Part shown: piece after piece, positions 23,746-36,723 of the stretch | Layout: each line of letters opens with the position of its first letter | Numbering within the stretch: position 1 is the stretch's first letter | Origin: Amborella trichopoda | Lineage: Eukaryota > Streptophyta > Magnoliopsida > Amborellales > Amborellaceae | Direction: 5' to 3' | Length of the DNA: 64,000 bases | NCBI RefSeq assembly: GCF_000471905.2 | Contig: NW_006499603.1 | Location: forward strand, 5,412,314 to 5,476,313 | Program-made: the position numbers and the translations under genes | Notes under the pieces: model-generated | Seen by the model: the letters and a program-made list of their open reading frames with translations, nothing else | Database searches by the model: none | Told to the model about the DNA's origin: nothing

Positions 23746-26700
23746 AATGTAATATATAACGGATGTGGTTAGTATAAGGCCGAGGCTCTAAACAATCAAA
23801 ATAGGGTGCATTAATTGTTGGCGTAATAAGACCAAGGGGCTAGAAATGCAATCTTTTAAAAAAATTCCATTGTATTAAAACTCAAGGGTTTAAATGCATG
23901 AATATCTCAATACAAAACCGTAAGACATATATTCCAGCTTACAAACATGGTTTATAGACATTTGAATAATAAAAATTCAACCCTAATAGGTTCATTACAA
24001 ATCTCTTGCTAAAAAATACAATTAAACTCAATAAAATATCCAAATACTCATAATTTACATCTCTACAACATATTACATGACTTGCACTTGCAATTCCTCA
24101 TTAGATCAAAAGTATATGATAATTTCATCTTCATTCTTCACCCTCATCATATATCACAATGTCTCACACTTATCATACACTTGATCATAATAATCCAATG
24201 AGATTCCAATTAACATAAACAATGGAGCATAACATTAACGCTCGTATCGTAAGATTAAAGAACAATGTCAATATTCACATAACATACCCAATTTAATCAA
24301 TCATAAATCATTTAGTAACTGTAATACATCAAATTAACATGCAAACATACATAGGAGAAGCCATGGTTCGAACCTCTTATGCCTTGGCCACAAAAGGACC
24401 TTTTGATGACTTAATTTTGTCCCCTTATCTAAGGCATGCGTAATAATAATGACTCAATGAGATCAATCCAATGGGAAAAAAATGATCACTTTTATTTCAC
24501 TTAATGGAGATCAAATCATGAGAGAGACATGTAACGAAAAAGCCTTCAATAATTTGAGATAGATACTACACAAAATAAGGAAGTTATGGTGAAACTACAA
24601 CATGTGGTCTATAAGAGACCACATAAACTTTTCAATATTCAAAAAGGAACTAAATGGACTATTTCATATGCTCAAAGATGATGAAATAAATCTCTCATCA
24701 TTTGTATATTCTCAATAAAAATTCCAAAAAAATAAGATCAAGAAAATCAATGTGAAACTACTCAAAATCATGAAGTAAGTAAGCTAGTCACACATAGTAT
24801 GTGTATAGACCGTAATATTGGTTTGAGACTCTTCAAATATCAAGTTTTCATGGCCAAAAGATAAAAAAAACTATTGTAAATTAAGAATTACAGCAAGCAA
24901 TAATGGAAATGAAGTAGGAAATAGAATATATGAAGAAAAATCAATACCTTGGTGAAATTAATATTATGGGCACGATCTCACATGAGGGACTACTCCATCA
25001 AAAGGTTTTAACTCAAGGCTTCAAAAATAAAGAACACAAGAATGGGGGTGTTGATCTCAAGCGGGCCATGATGGCCACATTTTTGTCAAGGGGACTCCCT
25101 CTCTCTTTGAAGTGAAACTCCAAATTAAGGTTATAATTGATCCCATAAATTATTTTTATACCTAGATCATAAAGGTAGATTTGATCTTGACCCTTGATGC
25201 CTTTGGTTAATGGCACATGAGAGGCTTTTATCCAAGTCACTCATTTATATCTTATTACCAAGGTTAATGGATGAGTTTTTTTATACTATTCATTCCTTAA
25301 AACCTAGGTTTATAGTCATTTTACCTTAAATCCATTAATTCCATGCTTTATTTCTCATTAAATCCAAATTTATGTTTACAATTATGCCCATGATTTTTGA
25401 ATAATTTGTGAGAGTCAATAAAAGACAAGGACATGGACATAAAGTTAATATGGGACATCTACACATGTGAATAAAATATCTTATAACACCACTAATAGGA
25501 TTTCAACAACACTAAAGTTTCACATGGGTCAAGCCTAAAGGTGGTGCCACATAAGATATACCCAACATGCCACAAAATCATATGTAGATAATAATATAAA
25601 TCAATTTAATTCTCAAAATCCCATCACTTGACACATGCCAAAAATGACACATTTGAACAAAAAAAAGACATGTGACTTAAATGAAACTTAAGTCATAACA
25701 ATATATCACACTTTAAATAACAAAGTAACGTGTTATAACACAATACGACCAAAAAAACTAATGACAAATATGTCCCCACATGGATATGATGTCAGCTTGA
25801 TGTCATCTATGAGTGGGGAAGTGGGAGTGCCATGTGGCATGCCTATAGCCACTTGGGATCAACAAATTTGAAAATCACATTTTTTATTATTTAAAAATTT
25901 TGAAAAATTCTCCAAAAATCCCAAAAATTCTTCAAATGATTTTTCAACAATTTATCATCAATATAAAATCTTTTCTTATCAATTTTAGATTAATTTGGGT
26001 CAAAGGTAAATGAGATCTCTAGACTTATAATACTAGTTGGAGTCTTCCATTGGGCTAACGCGAATGACGTTCCACCGGTGTCTCAAACCGACCCAATGGA
26101 CATATGCTCCATAGTCTATGACAATGACATATAATTGGTCACATCAAAATCATTGATTAAGAGCTTCCCATCACCGGGGGATTCAATGGATTACTGGTAC
26201 ACCCCTGTGGAACATGTTACTCTAATACATTGGTCCTCTCAAAGCATATGTGTACTAGCTCTTCTAAATTGAATAATACTATAAAAGAGTGGTTTCCCCA
26301 TACGATTGTGGGTGCACATGTCATGGGACGGTCTCGTGTCAAGATACGGGCTCATGTCCCATGAGCCGACCATTCCATACAGGGCAAATACTCTTTTAAA
26401 TATTGGGGTTCTATTATACTCAATTGGATTCTCCAAATCCTGGCTTGTCGTATCAACTATGAGGCATTATAATCAATATAGTCCTAACTCAAAAGTGACC
26501 ATCACTTCTCTCCAAGAGGTCACTCTCTCAAAACTCAAGCTCTCCATACCTCATAAAACTCGAAGTATATGAATTTGGGCCATAGTGTGTCAAGCACCCA
26601 GATTCAGCCTCTCTCTCTCTTTGCTCCCACTGAGCGAAAGACTCTTGGCTCTAAGGCCGCATAGCCAACATTAATATTAGAAATCTTTATGATGGCCTAA

Positions 26701-28103
26701 ACATTTATTTTCATCTCTAATAATAGAATTTAAAGCTAAACAATATTTTAGATTGAGTAGATCTATGAACACTTTAAAATCTTGAAAACTAATGGTCTAG
26801 ATAATACATTTCAAGATGCATTATTTTTAATACTTGAAAACCTTTTTTTCTCGTGTCCATACATCTTGAGGTTGAGATGATCGAATTGAGGGTTGTTTAC
26901 CACCAAACAACAATTTTTAATGAATTTTTGAGGTGCGCCTTAATTTAATTATTTAGAGTCTCGCCCTTATATAAATGTTTTCCTATATTCATATCTGGTA
27001 ATGGCTTTATTCAAATTTCCATAATTTTGAATATTCAGATTATGTTTTGTCAAATACAGCCTTAAGGGCTCAAATTTCAACTAAGAGGCCGTTTGGATAC
27101 TTCGAAATATATTTTCAGAAATATTTTTTCATTATGGTGTGAAGATTGAAATTTTAGGACAGAAAAGTATTTTTGTCAGAAATTACTTTCTTCGAAATTT
27201 GTATCCTTGTCTTTACCCTAAAAAATTGATTTTTAACAAGACTTCTCCACTATGGTGATGCCCACTTATAAAATACAATTAATTCAACCAAACCAAACCT
27301 ATAAATTAGAGAGATAAACTATCTCAAATTTTAAGTTTTAATGTGAAAATGAATCTTACATACTTTAAATGGATGGCCTGGCAGGTATTGCTTTTAATAC
27401 CATCTGAAATTCTCATGGGTTCAAGTGCCATAAATGGACTTTCAATATACAACAAAAAGGACATTGTGTGAATAAAATATGGAATGTTGGTAGCGTTTGA
27501 TAAACTTTCATTGCAGTGTCCTTGGGAATCACCTCTGCTGCTGACTTCCTGAATTCTGAAATGCAGGTGAAAATTGGTAGGGTGAAAGATGGAAACCATC
27601 TTTGATAAACTGTGGTGCTGGTAATTTCACCTGTTTGGCAATGGGAAAGCTGAAAAGTGCCTGTAATATTGTTCATTATGTATTTCATTGATATGATGTG
27701 CGCAATGCAGTTTTTAAAAGATATTTTATAATTAAATAAGGTTACTTCCATCAATCCATCATATTACCAAAAATGTAAAAATATTAAAAAATATCAATAT
27801 TTATTTAACTATTGAAGAATATAGTCATCAAGTCCATCCACATCTAATGCTCTCTATACACCCACATGTTACATGAAAACTCAAGCATCAGTGATATTTG
27901 AGCATGAGGCAATTTAAACATATCCAATGTATAAAGTCCTCTGCCCATTTTTTCTTTGAATAATTCTTCAACTCGGAAAATGAGAGAGCAAACATATATC
28001 ATTTATTTGAGAAATAGATATTTAAAAGTTTGTAAGCTAACCATTCAATATTGCCACCACACCAATACATTACAAAAAAGATAAATTTTTATTTTTTGAA
28101 ATA
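23745..28103. other. No gene seen; AT-rich intergenic DNA
   Basis: Mostly AT-rich text with short ORFs. The ORF pair at 27324-27754 (minus) shows no domain I recognise. Around 27086 GGCCGTTTGGATAC resembles a MITE end, but no partner was found. The composition would suit old LTR sequence, which I cannot demonstrate. Confidence 0.45.
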
Positions 28104-28219
28104 ATAACACGAAAGCAATTACTTAAACAAAAAGATAATGAGAGAGAGATAGCGAAAGAGAGAGAGAGATATATAGATAGATGACAATCTTATGGCACAC
28201 ACATGTATGCATACACTAA
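28104..28219 (+). repeat. Direct repeat copy 1, at the transposase 3' end
   Basis: Begins ATAACACGAAAGCAAT and ends with TATGGCACACACATGTATGC then ATACACTAA. It matches 31838-31936 except for the simple-repeat filler (GA here, TA there). Its inner edge coincides with the transposase stop codon. Confidence 0.8.
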
Positions 28220-29572
28220 TGATTTCGACGTTTTCGATATTGTCCCCACATCTCCTCCATAATTGGTGCCCTCAATTGTAACCCAACATTATGGGTAGAC
28301 GTGCTCTGACAATTCAGATCCTCAAGTTCATCTTCTTTAGCTTCGTCTGCTTTTGATTCAGCTCTATTATGCAACTCGAGATCTCTCCTTACCTCGCTAA
28401 GAAATTGATGCTGAAATGCTCTCTCTTGATTAGAGCTTTGGGCTGGCCTCATTCAGATATAATTGTACAAAATACAAGTGGCATTTACAATTTTAACTTG
28501 TCATAAGTGGATATTGAAATTGGGACCTCAAGATGGAAAACCTCACTTTCCATATCCCAAAGGTACGCTCCACGACATTTCTTAATTATGAATGTCAATG
28601 ATTTAATAGCTCTTTTGGAGTCCTCAGAGACCTCCTTCCTTAGGTCTCACTAAGGTGCCACCGTGCACCACAATGTGGGGTAATGAATCCACATGTAGTA
28701 GGGTACCCTGCATCCATAAGGTAATACTTCTTAACACCCAATATGTCCAATATATTAATATTTTTGCCATATTTACCTGAAATGTTTAATATATACATTT
28801 ATTTTTTACCTTGAGGCACTGCTAATGGATATATGTACCGCTCCATAGCACTATGCAGAATTCTAAAGTCTACTACAGAACCTTCTCACTTGGCTAGTAC
28901 ATATGTCAAGTACATGTCGAAGTTAACTGCAGCCAAAACATTTTGAGATAGTTCACTCTTTCGGATTTCAGTATCGCTTTCACAATGCCTTTGGAACCCA
29001 AGCAGCAATGTGGGTCCCATCAAATGCTCTAACGTAATCAAAACATGAAAATTCCTAGATAAGCAATTGTAATAAGATCATCATCATTCATTAAATCTAA
29101 AATATACGTAGTGTTCACCTTGAAAAAATGGAAGAATCTCGTAACCCCTCTTATTTTTCTTAGTGCCTCTGATGAGACAAGGATGACAAAATACGAAGCC
29201 AATTGCAATATTGTATTTAGGACTCTATTGAAGTAATAGCTAATAATTTACCCAGAATACTGAAACTGAATTTGCATCACACTATTATGCTCATTGTGTA
29301 CGATTGAATTTAGAAATATAGCTACTTGTTCTTCTACCATCATAAACTGAGAATTACAAAGAAGATCACCTTCCTTTAAAATTCCACACAAGCTTAGAAA
29401 GGCATATGTGTCCATCCGCAATAAATTGAAGCAATTGTTCACATGAGATTGTATTAAATAAGAAACAAATGCGGCACCAGTCAAAGAACATGTGTGAACA
29501 CCATTCCTCAGTATCAGGTAGTTGTAGTAGTACCAAACACATCACAAGGCTGCTGCATATGCTAAATCTCAT
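28216..29572 (-). pseudogene. PIF/Harbinger transposase relic
   Basis: The minus strand shows the family in order. The N-terminal helical region (AFVSYLIQS, then LRMDTYAFLSLCGILKEGDL and VEEQVAIFL) lies at 29484-29250. FDGTHIAAWVPKAL near 29025-28985 supplies the first catalytic Asp; MDAGYPTTCGFITPHCGARW near 28720-28660 supplies the second; VERTFGIWKVRFSILRS near 28575-28520 supplies the Glu. A C-terminal tail ends at the stop at 28216. All three DDE residues are readable, but a stop follows VPKAL, another lies about 35 residues later and the frame shifts several times. The product is therefore dead. A Myb/SANT ORF, the usual partner of this family, lies next to it on the same strand. Confidence 0.9.
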
Positions 29573-29639
29573 TTACCTCATATGGATCCATATTGACAGT
29601 CTAAACTGTGAATTCCAACATAGACGTACATTTCAGGCA

Positions 29640-30010
29640 GGAGTAAAAAACCATCTATATAAACTAATAAAAAAAACCCTGCCACATAAGCCATGCAAAA
29701 AAAAAACTAGCCACATAAACCATGCGAAAATAGCCATCAACTTTAAGTATAGACAAAAAGCAATCCACGTAAACCATAAAAAAACAACCATCTATAAAAA
29801 AAAACAATCCACAATAACCATAAAAAAAGGAAATCCACATAATGCATAGAAAAATAAAACATCAACATAAAAGAATAGAAAAATACACCAACCACATAAA
29901 GGCTATCCACATAAAGCATAAAAAAAAATAAACCATCCACTTAAAATACAAAAAAATAAAACATCCACATAAAGCCATCCACCTAAGCAAAACAAAAGCA
30001 TCCAAGTCAT
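29640..30010. repeat. AT-rich degenerate tandem repeat
   Basis: Diverged units of roughly 25-30 bp with the theme CCATCCACATAAAGCATAAAAAA. It lies between the transposase and the Myb/SANT ORF, where an intergenic promoter region would be expected. Confidence 0.7.
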
Positions 30011-30094
30011 CTGACGCATAATAAAAAACAAAGAAAAAAAAACAGTCTTCTCCCAAGTCAGCATAATTTAACATCATAACCAACCAACATAGAA

Positions 30095-31084
30095 CTACCA
30101 CTGCAGGATATGGGTCTGCAACCACAGCTTACGGTACTGTGGAGCAATCGATAGGAATATACGGGCATTCTTGGGATCCACAAATAAGTCAGCAACCCTA
30201 ATGTACAACTGTGGATCAATACCTTCCTCTTTGTAAACATCAGACACATCATCCATGCATTTTGTCTGAAAGAGGGCCGAATGTTCCAATACCTTAACCA
30301 AATATTCTAACATCTTATCTATGGATGTCGATAATGAACTAAGTGCATAAGCCAATTGTTGTCCTATTGTGTTTTCCCCTACTTGCCTCCTAGGAGTCCC
30401 CCCTGATGTAGATGACCGACCACGATTACTCTTTCTGATCCTAGAGGAGGGCTCGCTAACATCCCCGCCATCAGTATTAGATATATCCTCTGTATCCACT
30501 ACATTGCCTTCCACATATTGTGGCATCCAATCCCGATCCTCAGCCTCTGGCTCTGGCTCAATGTCCCCCACAGCTGGTGATTCCAAGTCAGCACCATCCA
30601 AGATAGAAGAACTTCTATTTTTCTCAGTTATCCCTTCCCCATACACAGATTCCATGCCAGCCATTTGATGGAAGCTCTTGCTCTTGTATTTTGATGCCCA
30701 ATTGTGGTTCTGTGATAAGACAATATTGCAAAATGAACATACAAACACATTTTACTTAATAAATAATTTTAATAAAAAAAGTAGTATTATTATTCTATAT
30801 CAGGCAATACTCCTCCATACTGCCCAATTTACAATTATCATCCTCCTCTCTTCAACCCGTCCAAACCCAGATTCTGCGAAAAGTTTCTTAATATTACTAT
30901 AATTAGTCATCAATGTTCGTAGTCGATTCTTTATTCTTCTTTGGTCAAACCCTGGGCCATATGCGTCACACATCTCACGTGTAATTCTGGCTCATCCCTC
31001 CCTACAGAACAACCCATTCATCATCAAGTTTTCTTCAGCACAACGGGCCATCACATTTAGAAGTTTGTCATCTTGTGGAGACAT
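30095..31084 (-). pseudogene. Myb/SANT-like DNA-binding protein of the Harbinger element
   Basis: A clean 217-residue C-terminal part (30095-30748) contains HNWASKYKSKSFHQMAGM, an acidic linker, a basic SNRGRSSTS patch and a helical end. Upstream, 31084-30840 reads as the SANT-like half, with DQRRIKNRLRTLMTNYSNIK and the start MSPQDDKLLNVMA. A TGA interrupts the first half, and the halves are in different frames or separated by a lost intron. In PIF/Harbinger elements this protein binds the element ends and helps bring the transposase to the nucleus. Probably non-functional here. Confidence 0.75.
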
Positions 31085-31411
31085 CTAGTTAGTTCCTCCC
31101 ATCGCTATTAGAACTCATACATATATGGTTAACAACAGTTAATACACTACATAGTCGTACATGACAAATATACAGATGGAGCAGCTTACTTTTATTACTA
31201 CATACTCAGATATCATAGCATCATATCATTCAATAAGAATCACATTCTAATAGCAAAAAAAGCTATGACCATTCACCTTTTGGCATAATACATAACTTTG
31301 CACGTAGATGAACTAAATTACAAAATCTAAGACTACAATACTCATAGGAGCTTCTATATAGTAGTTAGAGATGGACCAACTGATCTAGAAGGTAAGTTTC
31401 TCCTAATTCCT

Positions 31412-31796
31412 TCAAATACATTTTATAAGTATTACTAAAAAAAGTAAAGCGTTGATTACACACAAGAAAAACAAAACCCATTGCACACACTCTAGTTCAT
31501 CAACAATTGTTTCTTGAATAACCCTTTGTTCTCTATTGACGATGACATCTTCTTGCAATTGAAGAGATTGAGTCCTCTGTGATACATTCCGTTGCCTCAA
31601 GTTTTCTCCATAGTTCAACCCTTCATTATAATCATCGCACCACTGAAAAAAGGTGCATCGTAGACACCTAAAGTACAATCTACCAAGATTTGTTTGAGAA
31701 CTTGACGTAGCAGTGTTGCATGGTATATGACAACGACGTTAAGAACGTCGAGGTAAACCTCCATTATTTGTTAAGGCCGATGACATTTTCTAATGG
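31412..31796 (-). pseudogene. GRF-type zinc-finger protein with C-terminal membrane segment
   Basis: From an ATG near 31788 the reading starts MSSALTNNGGLPRRS and meets a TAA. It resumes with CHIPCNTATSSSQTNLGRLY and FRCLRCTFFQWCDD, the Cys/His spacing and aromatic FFxWxD ending of GRF zinc fingers. A glutamine-rich linker and a hydrophobic segment (VQWVLFFLCVINALLFLVI) close the protein at 31412. This small zinc finger plus tail anchor is common among plant GRF proteins of unknown role. One stop breaks it. It lies on the same strand as the Harbinger ORFs, inside the same direct-repeat bracket. Confidence 0.75.
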
Positions 31797-31837
31797 CACC
31801 TAAATGTTCATAACCATGAAGCAATACATAAAAACTG

Positions 31838-31936
31838 ATAACACGAAAGCAATCACTTGAACAAAGAAATACTAATATATATATATATATATATAGGTGA
31901 CAATATTATGGCACACGTATGTATGTACATACACTA
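31838..31936 (+). repeat. Direct repeat copy 2
   Basis: ATAACACGAAAGCAATCACT, a TA run, then GGTGACAATATTATGGCACA ending CATACACTAA. Same orientation as 28104-28219, about 3.7 kb away. Confidence 0.8.
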
Positions 31937-32708
31937 ACAATCAATATGAATGTCATATGCCTTTATGCTTTTGATAATTCAAAACTTAACTATTTGATAA
32001 CATGGAGGCAGCAGGGGCATTGATGCTCTAACCTTATCAAAATAACTAAAAAGAGAACATTAATATTCTTGTCCAATAAAACAGTAGACAAAAACCAAAC
32101 AAGTAAGCATTTGTGATGGTCAAGTTGATTGGAGTCAATTGGCAATGTTCAAGTGTCACGTATATGCTCTGAGCCACAATCTTATATTTTCAACTTCTAG
32201 GCAACAACTATCATATTGAAAAGAATTGAAATTAGGAGAAAACATGAGATGGGTAAGCATTAACAGTGCATAAAATATAGAAATTAGCAAAAATTATTGC
32301 ATGACGAAAAGGCAAAATAGGCATCATATAATTTTTTCACACTCTAAGAATAAAATCCAAGAACAAATGATAAACAAAATTTTAAAAATCAGCAGTGTTT
32401 ATAAAGAGATGAATATTTAAAAATGAAGGAACATACAAATATAGTCTCAGGAAAGGGAAGAAATCGAGTTGGTCAATAAATTTAAAATTCAGAAAATTAG
32501 AAAGAGAATAATTGAAATGCTTGCTTTATCTGATCTTATTCACATATTCTTTGTGAAATCAAAGCATTTGGCGATGGTATCTATTAACAAGGAAACTTTC
32601 GAATGCCATATTTCCGAAGATTGTGAGAAACACATATCAAAGAGATAGCATCAAAAGAGAACTGAGAAACCAATAAAAAACCTCGAATTTCAATATCTCG
32701 AATTTACT

Positions 32709-32863
32709 AAAAAACTTCGATTACTAACCAACTGATATGGTAGTAGACATTAGCCACCCAAACTGAAAAAACTTCGACTACTAACCAACTAATATGGTAG
32801 TAGACATTAGCCACCCAAACTGAAAAAACTTCGACTACTTACTAAAGCCACTCAAGCTGAAGC
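32709..32863 (+). repeat. 57-bp tandem repeat, about 2.6 copies
   Basis: AACTTCGACTACTAACCAAC begins units at about 32714, 32771 and 32828 (period 57). The third copy is incomplete. Confidence 0.9.
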
Positions 32864-33849
32864 ATTAGATTTACAGGTCTCTGAAGTCACAGTAGCCATA
32901 CGAAGAAATGGGGAAATAGAGGAAAAAACAGAAAATAGGCAAAAACGTGCACAAAAGAAAATGCAAAAAAATGGGCAGAAAAAGCACAAGAAAAAATTCA
33001 TTTCTATTGACCCATTCAATTCAATGAAAACCCCCCATAAACACCATCAACGATATTGAAATCCTGCCTTTGAGATATTTTTCATTCTATCTACACAAAA
33101 TGCAGAAAATGGAAAAAAAAATAACCAAACAAAAAAACGTTTGCAGTGCTATGATACAAATAACCAGTAGAAAATAAATAAAAAATAAAAAATAAACAAT
33201 AAAAAAATTTGAAGCACATTTATAAAGGAATAAGCAAACATAACAAGAGAAAAAAAAAAGATTTGGGGTATATCATCGTAATAAACGATACACTGATTTT
33301 TGAGGTTTAAATCTCTTAAGCTACAACTCTCTTATGATTGTGATTCTATTTCTTCTTCAACATTCTAGGGTTTGCAAAGGGAAGTTGTTGGTTGAAGAAG
33401 ATAGAGAAGTTGGTTCAAGAAAATAGGGAAGTTGTTGGTTGAAGAAGATGGGGCTGCTGCATTTTTCTTCAACCCTCTATGGTTTGAAAAGCCTATATGG
33501 TTTACAAGGGAAGCTCCTGAGAAGACTATAATTTGCAAGGGAAACTGCTGATTGAAGAAGACGAGGCTGCTGTGTTTTTTTTCGACCCTCTAGGATTTGC
33601 AAAGGGAATCCACAATGGTGAGTGGCTTTTCTTTCTTCTTAAGTAGTTTATTAGGAGAAGCACAACATTTTTAGGGAACAAAAATCAATAGAACCTGCCG
33701 CACACCCTTCACCTGAAGGGCAACTTTCCTCAGGTGAATAGTGTTTTGGGGAAAATAGTATGTTTCGACTTTCCCCACATTTAACGTTAACTGCACTTCC
33801 GGTTGCGGTGTAATAGAGTACTTTCACCCTTTTACATGGTTATCAAAAG

Positions 33850-34019
33850 CCATTGTTATAAATGATAACTTAGGTGACATGTACAGACATTATGTCAGCT
33901 GTGTATCTAAACATGTATATGTGTCACAGTACCGCCACTGTTCTGAATGATAACTTAGCTGACATGTACAGACATTATGTCAGCCGAGTATCTAGAGGTG
34001 TATATGTGTCACAGTACCA
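33850..34019 (+). repeat. 85-bp tandem duplication
   Basis: Two copies (33850 and 33935) containing GACATGTACAGACATTATGT then GTATATGTGTCACAGTACC, with about ten differences. Confidence 0.9.
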
Positions 34020-34602
34020 GAGAAATATGGAGGGTAGGGGTAACACTAACTAAAATCCTACTGCTGCTCAGCAAAAAAGACTTCCATAGCTACAGTTTTG
34101 GCAAGACAAAAAACGCTCGAACTCATTTGGAGAGCACAGATGAATAATGCTCCACAAAGTCACAATTTGGTATAAGATTTACTGCTAGATTCTACCAAAT
34201 TCATTGACCAATGTTATGGATTTTAGAAAAATTGAAATGCCATTTATTTGCTATGTACAAAAATGTAATCATGCCAGATGCATCTGTTATTGTTTATATT
34301 ATTTGCTCAGGAAGTATAATGATTACTCAAGCTTGCCCTGCATCTATATATGACAACGGAAGCAGTACTTTTCACAGCACTAAAATAATATCTTGTACAA
34401 CCGCTTCAAGCACACCGCTAGCATGCCAGATGCATGCTTTTCTGGCCACTATCTAGTTACATGATATTTTCACTGCTCATACAACAAGTGAGCTCCAACC
34501 ATGCTGGACTCGTAACCAACAACACTCATCTCTTTTTGTTACAAGCATTTACAGTCAGATCAAAAGCTTCCTCATCACCATGTTAGAAAATAAGATCACA
34601 TC

Positions 34603-34767
34603 CTATCTGCCTGACATGAGATTCACCAAGGCCTGATTTTCATATAAGGAGCCAACATCCCAGTCCTCAGTTGATGATGAGAGTGTCATCAAAGCAACCA
34701 CTATTGACCTCATACTCGGTCTGAGCTGGGGGTTCTCTTGTGTGCAAGCCTTTGCAAGCTGGGCCAT
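34603..34767 (-). CDS. CERK1: CERK1 exon 12 and stop
   Basis: Codes [20 protein letters not shown], a VVALMTLSS stretch and the terminal NLMSGR, then TAG at 34605-34603. Acceptor TTTTTGCAG. Confidence 0.96.
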   Translation of the reverse strand: MAQLAKACTQENPQLRPSMRSIVVALMTLSSSTEDWDVGSLYENQALVNLMSGR

Positions 34768-36674
34768 CTGCAAAAATAAAATCAAGGTCACCCGTCATAC
34801 TTTTTAGTGGTCTTGCCTTCTAAACTTGAGAAAAGTTTTTGGATTGAATCTTCTGTTAGAACCTTATAAACTGGATCAAGAGGGTAATTATCCCCAAGTC
34901 TCGGGTCTACAAGTTCGTAGAGTTTCTCCCTTGCATCAGGTTCATTCAAAATGCTCTCAAACTGCAAACATCAAGAGAGAAAAGTAATTCTCAACTGCAT
35001 TTTATCGTAGGATTTTAATGGTGGAGAAATAAACAGGGGCAAGGGAAACAAACCAGGGCAACAAGTCCTTTCGATTCAGTAACAGAACCACCTGTCTTTA
35101 CAACTGCTTCCTTGGCTGAAATAAGTTCATATAGAACAACTCCAAAGGCATAGACATCCACCTTAGGAGAAACATCGCCAAACTGAGCATATCTGCAAAT
35201 TTTCATCCATCCCATACTCCGTAAGGCCAAAAATTTGAAATGATGCTATCAAGCAATTCACTATTATTTGATCAGAAAGAAAATATCGATGGAAAGTATC
35301 GAGGTTAAGCAAAGAGAGAGAGAGATCTCAGTTCGAACATAAAGCATGTCATACAAAAATATTCATAAACTAACAAGCATTTAAGTAATAAAATGATATC
35401 AAAACTAATTCTATCATCAAGAAAAAGACCAAACTATCATGTGCAAGTCTTTTATTCTGATAAGAAATAGTAAGTGGCTTACCTCATCAATAATTTTCCC
35501 CTTAAACTGAAAAGTAACAACTTTTCTTTAACTGTATATAGAAGGGAAATGTTGAATCAGCATATGCATTTAAGGTCCGAGGAAAATGTAGAAGGCGAGA
35601 GCCCTCTTACGCGTGCAAGTCATTAATCAAACAAAACAAATTAGTTGTACGTGCACATTAAATAAAGGTAAGGCATATTCACTTAGTTAATACACCAATT
35701 ACAGATGCAACCCATAGCACAACTGATTCAGGTTTTCCAATTTCAATTCATTTGAGTGTGAAACGATTTTCCACACAGCAATTTCACTTCCACAACTTGA
35801 TGTTCAAGCAGGTCCTTGAGTAACCCAGCAGATAGCTCGATAGTGTACTCCAGGGAAGGGAGGTATCACCCTCTTAACTTGGTAGGAGAGACCTTATTGG
35901 CTGTTAGGTACAAGGTATCAAAATCTAGCTGGGGGTTCAAGTGAAGCCCACAAGGTGTTGAAATGCTAAAGATCACTACAAATTCAAGATATTCAAAGGA
36001 TGTCAAGGAAGCTAACATAGCTTGTAGCACAGACTCTGGGTGAATACGATCCTATCAGTGGACGTAAATTAAGTTCTGAAGCAAAAAGTATCAGTGAGCT
36101 GATTTGGTTATATAACCTTACCTAACCATACCCTTAGACGATCTTTCAAGATGAGAGGTTACAGCACCGTCTGGTGCACCGCATGTTATATAACCATCTA
36201 CACTCTGAGATATACTTCAAGGATTAGCTCAAGTCGGAAATATGAAAGCCTTTTGAAGAATGCTGATAATTGGAAATGACAAGGTAAGTATTAGGAAATT
36301 GTCCCTAAATAACTACATTTCCCAATGGGGACCCTGCTGGCTCAAAGAGCGTGTTCCTTAGGAACGTAATAACTCGTCATGGAATTGAATGTGAATACAA
36401 TGTGGACCACAGATGAAGGAAGGTTGGTTGGGGTGCAATCCACCCTCTGAGTCCCAGAGAAAGAGTCAGAGAACAGCTCTATCCCCCATCAAGGGAACTT
36501 AATCCCTACATATAAGCATCACAATCCCTATGGAAAGGAGGACTGGAAGCATGAAATGGTGAAGAAACTCTGCAGAGATAGAGAGAGAGAGAGAGAGAGT
36601 GGAAGGCAGAGGGAAACGCGTATGAGATAGAGGTGGTGTTTTGGTGAGAGTTTTAACATTTGAATGAGTGTACT

Positions 36675-36723
<49 letters not shown>

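Larger units (their letters stand above)
28104..31936 (-). mobile_element. PIF/Harbinger relic with an extra GRF zinc-finger ORF
   Basis: Three protein relics share the minus strand: GRF zinc finger, Myb/SANT, DDE transposase. They are bracketed by direct repeats of 99-116 bp. True terminal inverted repeats and the 3-bp target duplication typical of the family were not identified, so the outer limits are approximate. Confidence 0.65.
31937..34602. other. Region downstream of CERK1; no gene seen
   Basis: AT-rich non-coding DNA with three small duplications (two listed separately). The third is GGGAAGTTGTTGGTTGAAG at 33379 and 33426, with a looser copy at 33539. The part nearest 34602 should include the CERK1 3' untranslated region; I could not fix the polyadenylation site. 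Confidence 0.5.

Noticed and set aside
27080-27100. GGCCGTTTGGATAC as a transposon terminus
   Set aside because: No matching inverted copy or target duplication was found.
27324-27754. Two overlapping minus-strand ORFs that could be an exon of a host gene
   Set aside because: No recognisable family and no consistent splice borders; kept as intergenic.
32709-32863. CRISPR-like array
   Set aside because: Contiguous 57-bp tandem units with no spacers, in a plant nuclear genome.
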